Below, piece after piece: positions 16,341 to 23,024 of a stretch of DNA of 32,109 nt (position 1 is its first letter; every line of letters begins with the position of its first letter). The stretch lies in the NCBI GenBank assembly GCA_017416185.1, contig JAFQDF010000007.1, forward strand, positions 1-32,109, given 5' to 3'. The notes beneath the pieces were generated by a model. That model made no database searches and was not told the origin of the DNA. It worked only from the letters and a program-made list of their open reading frames with translations. The position numbers and the translations under genes are program-made. The stretch comes from Clostridia bacterium. GTDB taxonomy: Bacteria; Bacillota; Clostridia; Oscillospirales; CAG-272.

Positions 16341-16584
16341 TGAATGAATTGCACCTATGGTGCATGAATTGGCTTCGCCATGAATTGCCTTCGGCATGAA
16401 TTGAAAGCCTATGGCTTTCATTAAGGTGGATTTTCGCTTTGGCGAAAATCATTTTAATTAAATCAGCTTTCGCCTATAGGCGAAAGGTTTCCTAAATGCA
16501 CCATAGGTGCAATTCATGACGGCAAAGCCGTCAATTCATGATGACAAAATCATCAATTCATGTGCCTATGGCACAATTCATTCA
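16341..16584. repeat. Symmetric hairpin-chain element (4 + 2 + 4 hairpins) with mirror-image linkers
   Basis: This 244-bp block is a string of short perfect hairpins, mostly with 3-nt loops. The left arm is 16350-16364 (TGCACCTATGGTGCA), 16370-16380 (TGGC/GCCA), 16387-16395 (GCC/GGC) and 16403-16419 (GAAAGCC/GGCTTTC). The centre is 16429-16450 and 16467-16486 (CTTTCGCC/GGCGAAAG). The right arm is 16497-16511, 16517-16533, 16539-16555 and 16561-16575. Left-arm linkers read ATGAATT; right-arm linkers read the reverse complement AATTCAT. Both outer ends carry the 10-bp inverted repeat TGAATGAATT (16341-16350 and 16575-16584). The hairpin at 16350 recurs as an exact inverted copy at 16497. The axis lies near TTTAATTAAA (16453-16462). 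It resembles a MITE or REPIN in outline, but I know no named family with this plan. It spans from the upstream stop codon nearly to the nrdG start. Confidence 0.85.
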
Positions 16585-17034
16585 ATTTTTTCCTTTCTCC
16601 ATAATAATCTCTTCCGTGATCCTTGCGCACATTCCCACATATTCTGCGCAGGGACGCTTTTTGTAATATGATTCGGTACGGGGTTCGGGATCTCCTCCGT
16701 GCTCGGGATCGCCTAAGATATCACGGCAGATGATAGAGCCGTTTTCTGCCTTGAATTTTTCGGTCGCTTCACGGATAAAGGCATAATGAGCCTTTTTAGA
16801 TTCCATATCGGTGGGGCTGTCATAGCCGTAGAGTACGCCCAGCACCATACACATACCGGATACCGCACCGCATACCTCTCTCAGGCGTGCAATACCGCCG
16901 CCGAAGGAGGAGGACAGCTTAAGCGCGGTCTTTTCGTCAAGACCCATAACATCGTTGAAGGCAAGGAACACGGACTGAGCACAGTTGTAGCCTTCCTTAA
17001 ATAATTTTATAGCTTTTTCTTCGTATTTTGACAT
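16582..17034 (-). CDS. C_GCAxxG_C_C family protein (putative redox protein)
   Basis: The 150-residue protein has the spaced cysteines that define this family: Cys18 in GYNCAQSV, Cys55 in CGAVSG, Cys62, Cys103, Cys129 and Cys136. The glycine-rich SSSFGGGIARLREVCGAVSG segment is the family core. Members are common in anaerobes and are thought to bind metal or take part in redox chemistry, but no reaction is established. AGGAGT lies before the ATG. The stop codon is formed within the right end of the hairpin-chain element (AATTGA), so the last residues may have been set by that insertion. It lies upstream of nrdG on the same strand. Confidence 0.88.
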   Translation of the reverse strand: MSKYEEKAIKLFKEGYNCAQSVFLAFNDVMGLDEKTALKLSSSFGGGIARLREVCGAVSGMCMVLGVLYGYDSPTDMESKKAHYAFIREATEKFKAENGSIICRDILGDPEHGGDPEPRTESYYKKRPCAEYVGMCARITEEIIMEKGKN

Positions 17035-17110
17035 AATGTTACTCCTATATTTTGTTATATATATTTTATAATGAAATCACAAAAAATGCAATATGTCAGT
17101 TGATTTTTGA

Positions 17111-17139
17111 TTGATAATATTGTAATATAATATTATTAT
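17111..17139 (+). promoter_or_regulatory. Possible htpG promoter
   Basis: TTGATA (17111-17116) and TATTAT (17134-17139) are 17 bp apart in a very AT-rich region with several alternative -10 sequences. No CIRCE operator (TTAGCACTC-N9-GAGTGCTAA) is present, so HrcA control is not indicated. Confidence 0.45.
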
Positions 17140-17169
17140 AATATATTAGAACAGCAAGGAGTTTTTATT

Positions 17170-18972
17170 ATGGAAGAAAACAAGACGATAAAGGGCGGAA
17201 TATCCGTTGAAACAGAACATTTATTTCCTATTATAAAGAAATGGCTTTATTCCGAGAAGGAAATTTTTCTTCGCGAGATAGTTTCTAACGCCTGCGATGC
17301 GGTAACAAAATTAAAGAGACTTACCTCCCTCGGTGAGGTCCACGGAATTGATGACGACTACAAGATCACCGTTACCGCGGATAAGGAGGCAGGAACCCTT
17401 ACCGTATCCGATAACGGTATCGGTATGACCGAGGAAGAGGTGCAGAAATATATTTGCCAGATAGCTTTGTCCGGCGCTATGGATTTTATTCAGAAGTATG
17501 AGGATGATAACTCAAGCGGTATCATAGGACATTTCGGTCTCGGCTTCTATTCTGCATTTATGGTATCTGACGAGGTCGAGGTCATCACCAAGTCCTATAC
17601 CGATGCTCCCGCAGTTAAGTGGGTAGGTAACGAAGCAGGTGAGTACGAGATCACAACAGGCTATGACAAGGCGCAGCGCGGTACTGATATCATTATGCAT
17701 ATCACCGAGGAGGAGTCGGAATTCCTTAATAGCGGTAAGCTTACCGAGATACTTGACAAGTATTGTTCCTTTATGCCTACGGAAATATACTTAAACTGTG
17801 ATGATGACAAAGAGGATAAAGAGGACAAGCCCGTAAACGATACTCAGCCTCTCTGGCAGAAGAATTCTACAGATTGCACAGAGGTTGACTATGAGGATTT
17901 TTATAAAAAGGTGTTCCACGAATACCGTGATCCCCTTTTCCATATCCATATCAACGCAGACTATCCCCTTAACTTCAAGGGTATACTCTATTTTCCCAAG
18001 CTTAACGAAAACTATGACAACATAGAGGGTCAGGTAAAGCTCTATTATAATCAGGTGTTTGTATCCGACAATATAAAGGAAGTATTACCCGACTATCTGC
18101 TTATGCTCAAGGGTGTCATCGACTGCCCCGAGCTTCCTCTCAACGTATCCAGAAGCTATATGCAGAACTCCCAGTACGTTAAGCGTATGGCTACCCATAT
18201 TTCAAAGAAGGTTGCCGACAAGGTAAATTCACTTTTTACAACAGAGCGTGAGCGCTTTGAAAAGATGTGGTCTGATATGAAGCTCTTCTGTGAGTTTGCC
18301 TGTATGAGAGATCAAAAGTTCTTTGACAAGGTTAAGAACGCTATGCTCCTTGAGCTGACCGACGGCAGACACGTTACCGTTGACGAGTACCTTGAAGAAG
18401 CAAAGGAAAAGCACGAAAACGTGGTTTACTACGCAAACGATCCTGTTGCATCTGCTTTCTATATTAAGATGTATACTGATGCGGGTATGAAGGTGGCTAT
18501 CCTTGACCGCCATATAGATACCCAGTATATTACCCTTGTGGAGAACGACAAGAATATCAAGTTCAAGCGTGTTGACTCTGATATAGATGAGAGCTTTAAG
18601 GGTGACGGCGAGGTTATGGAGGACGAGGAGCTGGTTACACTCTTCAAGAAGTTCGGCGGTGAGAGCCTTACGGTTAAGTTTGAGAGCTTAAAGAACACCT
18701 CTGTTCCTGCGGTTATGAACATCTCCGAGGAGAGTAGAAGACTTCGTGACGTTATGCAGATGTACGGCGGAGCTATGCCTCATATTCCCGATGAGTTCAC
18801 ACTTATACTTAACCCCGAAAGTAAGATAGTAAAGCATCTCCACGAGACTCACGACGAAGCGGTGGCAAAGCACGTTTATACTCTTGCCAAGGCAAGCCAA
18901 AGACAGCTTAGTGCTGATGAGATGAGCGAGTTCTTAGCTGCAAGCTATGAGCTGCTTGAAAAGAGTCTTTAA
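17170..18972 (+). CDS. htpG: Molecular chaperone HtpG (bacterial Hsp90)
   Basis: HtpG is the cytosolic bacterial Hsp90, an ATP-driven dimeric chaperone. The 600-residue product has the GHKL ATP-binding motifs: EIVSNACDAVTKL near residue 38, DNGIGM near 83, and GHFGLGFYSAFMVSDEV near 117-135. The short charged linker, the middle-domain stretch DNIKEVLPDYLLMLKGVID, and LPLNVSRSYMQ with the catalytic-loop arginine are also present, and the C-terminal dimerisation domain is intact. AAGGAG lies 9 nt before the start. The TAA stop overlaps the next ATG by one base (TAATG), which couples it to an uncharacterised gene. Confidence 0.96.
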   Translation: MEENKTIKGGISVETEHLFPIIKKWLYSEKEIFLREIVSNACDAVTKLKRLTSLGEVHGIDDDYKITVTADKEAGTLTVSDNGIGMTEEEVQKYICQIALSGAMDFIQKYEDDNSSGIIGHFGLGFYSAFMVSDEVEVITKSYTDAPAVKWVGNEAGEYEITTGYDKAQRGTDIIMHITEEESEFLNSGKLTEILDKYCSFMPTEIYLNCDDDKEDKEDKPVNDTQPLWQKNSTDCTEVDYEDFYKKVFHEYRDPLFHIHINADYPLNFKGILYFPKLNENYDNIEGQVKLYYNQVFVSDNIKEVLPDYLLMLKGVIDCPELPLNVSRSYMQNSQYVKRMATHISKKVADKVNSLFTTERERFEKMWSDMKLFCEFACMRDQKFFDKVKNAMLLELTDGRHVTVDEYLEEAKEKHENVVYYANDPVASAFYIKMYTDAGMKVAILDRHIDTQYITLVENDKNIKFKRVDSDIDESFKGDGEVMEDEELVTLFKKFGGESLTVKFESLKNTSVPAVMNISEESRRLRDVMQMYGGAMPHIPDEFTLILNPESKIVKHLHETHDEAVAKHVYTLAKASQRQLSADEMSEFLAASYELLEKSL

Positions 18973-19790
18973 TGGAGCTTGAAAGAGCATTAAGGGTCAC
19001 AAAGGCCAACCTTGACCGCCTTGAAAAAGCAAAATATTCGATAAACACAAGACGATATGCCCACATCCGTGAGTTAGGCATTATCCTCGCAGAGCTTTTG
19101 CCCGAAAAGGGAGAGGATTTTGAGGATTTCAGGCACAGATATTCTGAAATTATCACAAACCTGTCTCCGACAGAGGAGGAAAACGTTCTTCTTTGCCGTG
19201 CCATAGCAGAGAAGGCAGGAGATATGAGGGATAATATCCCTCTTGTTCTCGCTAAAAGACGGTGCAGGTTAAGCTATGTCAAAAATCCCTTAAGCGATCT
19301 TGCATACGACAGCTTTTCTGTGTTTTTTGATAAGGCGGCGGTGTCCTACGCAGATGACTTTATATCTGCCGTTGAGGACGTATACCACGGACAAAGCGAT
19401 TATGCCATCCTTCCCGTATATTCGGAAAAGGGAGGCAGGCTCAAAAGCTTCTGCGACCTTGCGGACAAGTATGAGTTGAAAAAGGTTCTGACCTGCCGCG
19501 TTTATTCAAATACAGAGGACACGGAGACCGAGTTTGCCCTGTTTTCAAAAAGCTGTGAGAGGTTTTCGGGTAACAGAAGAAAAGAGGTATTCTTTGAGTT
19601 GTCCCTGCCCCTTGCCGATATCCTTGGAATATTGGAATACGTGAGGGTAACCGAGTGCGACGTTATCTTTATAAGTACAACAGAGGACAGAGCGGATATC
19701 TGCCTTGAAATACCCGAAAACGGAGTTTCATCTCTGTACGTCTATCTTATGCTTTGCTTACCCGATCACGAAATTAAAGGAATATATTGA
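18972..19790 (+). CDS. Unrecognised HtpG-coupled protein with weak prephenate-dehydratase-like segment
   Basis: I cannot assign this 272-residue soluble protein. The first 100 residues are helical and charged. Residues 115-165 (a SFSVFFDKAAV-type stretch, then SDYAILPVYSEKGG at 142-155 and a following helix) resemble the prephenate dehydratase segment in which a helix is followed by ADYGVLPIENSxxG. The last 100 residues (FELSLPLADILGILEYV onward) look like a degraded ACT domain. The dehydratase catalytic TRF motif and the N-terminal GxxGAYS motif are not visible, so enzyme activity is unlikely. Translation is coupled to htpG through TAATG, with no strong ribosome site of its own. A role as an HtpG cofactor or ligand sensor is speculation based on that coupling. 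Confidence 0.6.
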   Translation: MELERALRVTKANLDRLEKAKYSINTRRYAHIRELGIILAELLPEKGEDFEDFRHRYSEIITNLSPTEEENVLLCRAIAEKAGDMRDNIPLVLAKRRCRLSYVKNPLSDLAYDSFSVFFDKAAVSYADDFISAVEDVYHGQSDYAILPVYSEKGGRLKSFCDLADKYELKKVLTCRVYSNTEDTETEFALFSKSCERFSGNRRKEVFFELSLPLADILGILEYVRVTECDVIFISTTEDRADICLEIPENGVSSLYVYLMLCLPDHEIKGIY

Positions 19791-19792
19791 AT

Positions 19793-19828
19793 AATAACAG
19801 AGAAGGGTTTACCTTCTCTGTTGTTATT
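19793..19828 (+). terminator. Probable terminator of the htpG operon
   Basis: CAGAGAAGG (19798-19806) pairs with CCTTCTCTG (19812-19820), extended outward by AATAA with TTATT. The tail TTGTTATT is T-rich but not a clean run, so efficiency is uncertain. Confidence 0.6.
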
Positions 19829-19830
19829 CA

Positions 19831-19900
19831 AATGTAAAATGTAAAATGTATAATTAAGGATGAAAACAGTTGCTACGGCAACTGTTTTCTGCATTTTATA
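19831..19900. repeat. Small hairpin element with short inverted ends
   Basis: A heptamer AATGTAA repeats nearly three times (19831-19851). TAATTAAGGATG follows, then a 12-bp perfect hairpin (19862-19873 with 19878-19889). The ends TAAAATGTA (19842-19850) and TGCATTTTA (19890-19898) are imperfect inverted repeats. The layout, with ATTAAGG then a hairpin, echoes the centre of the 16341-16584 element. It may also act as a terminator before the blaI promoter. Confidence 0.5.
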
Positions 19901-19901
19901 C

Positions 19902-19948
19902 TTGACAAAAACAGACTATTGTGATAGTATAGACTATAGAAGTAGTCT
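19902..19948 (+). promoter_or_regulatory. blaI promoter with two operator-like dyads
   Basis: TTGACA (19902-19907) and TAGTAT (19925-19930) are 17 bp apart. Dyad 1, ACTAT-N4-ATAGT (19915-19928), covers the spacer and -10. Dyad 2, AGACTA-N6-TAGTCT (19931-19948), covers the expected start point. Both contain the ACTA/TAGT half-sites typical of BlaI/MecI operators, so autoregulation is likely. Confidence 0.8.
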
Positions 19949-19960
19949 GGAGGCAATGTT

Positions 19961-20317
19961 ATGAAAAATTTATTTGACAGTGAATTGAAGGTTATGGAGA
20001 TAATCTGGGAAAAGGAGCCTGTTTCTGCAAAGGAGATAAGCCTTATAGCGGCGGAAAACATCGGCTGGAACAAGAACACCACCTACACCGTTATAAAAAA
20101 ATTAGAAGCAAAGGGTTTTATAAAGAGAGAGGAGCCGGGCTTTATCTGTACCTCGGTTTGTAAAAGGGAAGAGATACAGAGAAGTGAAGCAAATTCTCTT
20201 GTAGACAAGCTGTTCGGAGGGTCAAAAAAAGCGCTCTTTTCCGCCCTTATCGGGGATGAAAAGCTTTCCCGGGAGGAGATAGCCGAGCTTAAAGAGCTTA
20301 TAGAAAAGAAGCTATGA
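19961..20317 (+). CDS. BlaI/MecI/CopY-family transcriptional repressor
   Basis: The 118-residue protein has the family's winged helix (FDSELKVMEIIWEKEPVSAKEI, then NTTYTVIKKLEAKGFIKRE) and a helical C-terminal dimerisation tail. Such repressors bind paired dyads and are released by proteolysis through a BlaR1-type partner, here encoded by the next gene with a 4-nt overlap. GGAGG lies 6-10 nt upstream. No beta-lactamase or PBP2a gene follows, so the signal and target are different from, or located away from, the classic bla/mec system. Two dyads before the gene support self-repression. Confidence 0.92.
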   Translation: MKNLFDSELKVMEIIWEKEPVSAKEISLIAAENIGWNKNTTYTVIKKLEAKGFIKREEPGFICTSVCKREEIQRSEANSLVDKLFGGSKKALFSALIGDEKLSREEIAELKELIEKKL

Positions 20318-21213
20318 TCGTCGGTGATATATTTTACTGGGTACTTAATATGTCCCTTGTCGCATCTCTTACGGGCATAGTCATCCTGTTGTTACGATGC
20401 ATAAAGAGGATACCGAGAAGGTTGATTTGTGTGCTGTGGGCACTGCCTCTTATAAGGATGATGATCCCCGTAGGTCTTTCGGGCAGGTACAGTCTTATGT
20501 CCTTTATTTCCGAGTTTGCTACAAGGACCGTAACGGTTTACAACGAACCGTCTGTAACGATGACAAATTGTATAATGGCGGCAGACAGCTATTTTCCCAT
20601 TACATATAAGGTAAATATACTTGAGGATGTGATGAGGGTAGGATTTTTTGTATGGGTGACGGTAGGACTTGCTCTGATAACAGCTCTTATATTGGTATAC
20701 ACAGCCACAATAAAGGAGCTTCGTGATGCCGTACACATCAAAGATAATATTTATATATCGCATAAGGTCAATTCCCCTGCGGTATACGGCATATTCAAGC
20801 CGAGGATAATTCAGCCGTCCGGGAAAACCGACAAATACGTTCTGCTCCACGAAAACGCCCATATAAAAAGACTGGACAATCTGTGGCGTATCATAGCTGT
20901 AACGGCAGCCTGTGTTCATTGGTTCAATCCGCTTGTATGGCTGTTTTTAAAGCTTTTTATAAAGGACAGCGAGCTTGCCTGTGATGAGGCGGTCATAGCA
21001 AGGCTGCCGCGGACAGAGCATAAGGAATACGCATTGACCCTGTTGCGTCATACCGAGTCAAGGACTGTCTATGCCTCGCCCTTCGGGGGTGCCGTGGTCA
21101 AGACCCGAATCGAGCGCATCCTTTCTTATAAAAAGCTTTCTGCAATTTCGGTTATCGCTTTTATAATACTTTCGGTATTTATCGCATATTTTTTACTTAC
21201 AAATTCGGTTTAG
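20314..21213 (+). CDS. BlaR1/MecR1-type M56 membrane metalloprotease
   Basis: The 299-residue protein has membrane segments near 10-28, 36-52, 108-132 and 275-297. The zinc protease motif HENAH (179-183) and the third-ligand region ELACDEAVI (220-228) are both intact. BlaR1 relatives sense a signal and cleave or inactivate the BlaI repressor. The extracellular penicillin-binding sensor domain of BlaR1 and MecR1 is missing: the chain ends after the last membrane helix. The ligand is therefore not a beta-lactam bound to that domain. The start overlaps the repressor stop (ATGA). Confidence 0.9.
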   Translation: MIVGDIFYWVLNMSLVASLTGIVILLLRCIKRIPRRLICVLWALPLIRMMIPVGLSGRYSLMSFISEFATRTVTVYNEPSVTMTNCIMAADSYFPITYKVNILEDVMRVGFFVWVTVGLALITALILVYTATIKELRDAVHIKDNIYISHKVNSPAVYGIFKPRIIQPSGKTDKYVLLHENAHIKRLDNLWRIIAVTAACVHWFNPLVWLFLKLFIKDSELACDEAVIARLPRTEHKEYALTLLRHTESRTVYASPFGGAVVKTRIERILSYKKLSAISVIAFIILSVFIAYFLLTNSV

Positions 21214-21222
21214 GAGGTTATT

Positions 21223-22170
21223 ATGAAGAAGCTGAACAGATATTGGATATTTACGTTGCTCGGTACACTTTTGGTGTCGTCATACCCCATATATATGGGA
21301 GTTAAAGTGATATACCATATGTCAACAGAGGGCGGCGTTCCAAAGCAGAGCTTTCCTAAATACATAATTCCCTATACGCCTATAGCAATCTCTATTTTGT
21401 TTGCGGTGATATTTATGCCGCTTATAATAAGGCTGACAAAGAAATTTGCCACCTTATGCGCTGCCCTTTCCTCTTTAGGAGTCTTTCTCGCGGCAGAGCT
21501 GGTTTTTGAAAGTAAGGTAATCGTGACCGACAAGGTTATGGTACCTCTTGAGGCGTGGCAGATGTATATGTGTTATGTTCCGCCCACTCAGTATGAAACG
21601 CGCAGCTGGACAGCTATAGACGTGCTGATGGGAGAATACAGTCCTTGGTTCAAGCTGCATTTTTATCTTATCTCGGCGGTGATCATTGTTGCTGTGATAA
21701 ACGTACTTTACGGCTTTGCTACGGCGGACAAGAGCAGATACAAGGCACTTATTCTGCAGGCAGCGTCTGCCCTTGATCTTATAGGGCTTGCCTTGCTTGC
21801 CTGCTTTACCGCCTTTTTCAGAGACGGAGAGCTGACGGTTGCTCCCATATCTGCGATTCTTATGGCAATGTTCTTTATATCACTGGGTGCAACAGCGGGA
21901 ATATTCGTTGCTACCTTTCTTGCAAAAAAGAACAAGACACTTTCGGTGCTTGTTCCGTCTGTCACCGCATCCGCTGTCACTCTCTTGATGTACATAGGCG
22001 AAATGTGTCTTTTGAGCGGAAATCTTTATATTTTAGGTAAAGGATTTTTCTTTGAGCAGTTGCCCTTCGTCGTGCTGTCGGTTGCTGACATACTTATAGT
22101 TATCGCAAGCGGAGTATTGACAGCACTTGTATGTGGATTAATAAGAACGGATAAGCTTCGCAACCGTTAG
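21223..22170 (+). CDS. Unrecognised polytopic membrane protein controlled with BlaI/BlaR1
   Basis: I do not recognise this 315-residue protein. Seven or eight hydrophobic segments are visible, near 10-30, 48-70, 75-95, 145-168, 180-202, 210-232, 240-262 and 280-305. The largest loop (about 95-145, with QMYMCYVPPTQYETRSW and a YSPWFKLH stretch) is aromatic-rich and is probably extracellular. AGGAGG precedes the start, 10 nt after the protease gene, so it is the third gene of the BlaI/BlaR1 unit and its likely effector or signal-input partner. No enzyme or transporter motif was found. Confidence 0.7.
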   Translation: MKKLNRYWIFTLLGTLLVSSYPIYMGVKVIYHMSTEGGVPKQSFPKYIIPYTPIAISILFAVIFMPLIIRLTKKFATLCAALSSLGVFLAAELVFESKVIVTDKVMVPLEAWQMYMCYVPPTQYETRSWTAIDVLMGEYSPWFKLHFYLISAVIIVAVINVLYGFATADKSRYKALILQAASALDLIGLALLACFTAFFRDGELTVAPISAILMAMFFISLGATAGIFVATFLAKKNKTLSVLVPSVTASAVTLLMYIGEMCLLSGNLYILGKGFFFEQLPFVVLSVADILIVIASGVLTALVCGLIRTDKLRNR

Positions 22171-22195
22171 TTGCGTAGAAGAAACCGTGCTTTTC

Positions 22196-22224
22196 TTGAT
22201 TTTTGGGTCCGTTTGTTGTATCAT
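22196..22224 (+). promoter_or_regulatory. Promoter of the XRE regulator gene
   Basis: TTGATT (22196-22201) and TATCAT (22219-22224) are 17 bp apart. The -10 is 21 bp from the ATG, leaving a very short leader that contains GGAGGTGAT. Confidence 0.75.
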
Positions 22225-22245
22225 ATAGTCAACGGAGGTGATCTG

Positions 22246-23013
22246 ATGACTATAGAGATCGCAAACAGACTTTGTGCATATAGAAAGAACAGCGGTATGT
22301 CTCAGGAGGAACTGGCTGAAAAGGTGGGGGTATCCCGTCAGGCAGTATCCAAATGGGAACGGGGAGAGGCTTCGCCCGATACGGATAATCTTATACTTTT
22401 ATCGAAGATATACGGTGTTACCCTTGACGAGTTGATCAACAAAGATCCCGAAACTAAAAAAACGGAGCAAGAAGCTACAGAAGATAAAGTATCTTTTGAT
22501 CACGGTATACATGTTCACTCAAAAGAGGGGGATAAGGTGGATATCGGTTTATCGGGGATACATGTTAAGGACAGTGACGGAGACAAGGTACACATAGGCT
22601 GGAATGGAATTTATGTTGAAGAGGACGGAGAGGTTCATCTATCTGTAGGAAAAAGCGATAACGATCATGTGTTCTACTTTGACCGCAAGGAAAAACGTTG
22701 GTATAAGATATGGAAGGGTATACCCTGGCCGATAATCTGTTTGATCTTTTATCTTATTGATGGATTTGTTGGAAATTTCGGCGGTTGGCGCTACAGTTGG
22801 ATAATATTCTTAACTGTTCCCCTGTATTACACTCTTGGCGAGGCTATATATAAAAGAAACGCAGGGCATTTTGCATACCCCGTGCTTTTGCTGATGGTAT
22901 ATCTTATCTTCGGTATGTATATAGGGATGTGGCATCCTACATGGATCGTTTTTGTTACGATTCCCATTTACTATTACATTTGTAAATTATTCAAAAAGCC
23001 GTCTCAGCGATGA
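22246..23013 (+). CDS. Membrane-anchored XRE-family regulator with 17-residue repeats
   Basis: The N-terminal 65 residues are an XRE/Cro helix-turn-helix (GMSQEELAEKVGVSRQAVSKWERG), a DNA-binding domain. A linker is followed by three near-identical 17-residue units at 87-103, 104-120 and 121-135, each starting GIHV or GIYV with a DGDKVHIG-like end, which looks like a small beta-sheet repeat. Three hydrophobic segments (about 160-175, 183-200, 208-228) and a short WHPTWIVF-containing fourth make the C-terminus a membrane domain. I chose ATG 22246 because GGAGGTGAT is 6 nt upstream; an in-frame start 75 nt earlier precedes the promoter. The gene product is 255 residues. The target genes are unknown. 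Confidence 0.85.
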   Translation: MTIEIANRLCAYRKNSGMSQEELAEKVGVSRQAVSKWERGEASPDTDNLILLSKIYGVTLDELINKDPETKKTEQEATEDKVSFDHGIHVHSKEGDKVDIGLSGIHVKDSDGDKVHIGWNGIYVEEDGEVHLSVGKSDNDHVFYFDRKEKRWYKIWKGIPWPIICLIFYLIDGFVGNFGGWRYSWIIFLTVPLYYTLGEAIYKRNAGHFAYPVLLLMVYLIFGMYIGMWHPTWIVFVTIPIYYYICKLFKKPSQR

Positions 23014-23024
23014 GACGACTTTTT
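22993..23024. terminator. Bidirectional terminator made from two convergent stop regions
   Basis: CGTCTCA (23000-23006) pairs with TGAGACG (23011-23017) around loop GCGA. Outer AAAAAG pairs with CTTTTT across one mismatch. The stem contains the stop codons of both the XRE gene (+) and the YibE/F gene (-). Confidence 0.88.

Noticed and set aside
16341..16584. CRISPR array
   Set aside because: The repeated part is only 7-9 nt, the units between are palindromes and not unique spacers, and no cas genes are present.
17040..17170. HrcA/CIRCE heat-shock operator before htpG
   Set aside because: No TTAGCACTC-N9-GAGTGCTAA or close variant is present on either strand.
19961..22170. Classical beta-lactam resistance operon
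   Set aside because: The repressor and protease are of that type, but there is no beta-lactamase or PBP2a gene, and the protease lacks the penicillin-binding sensor domain.
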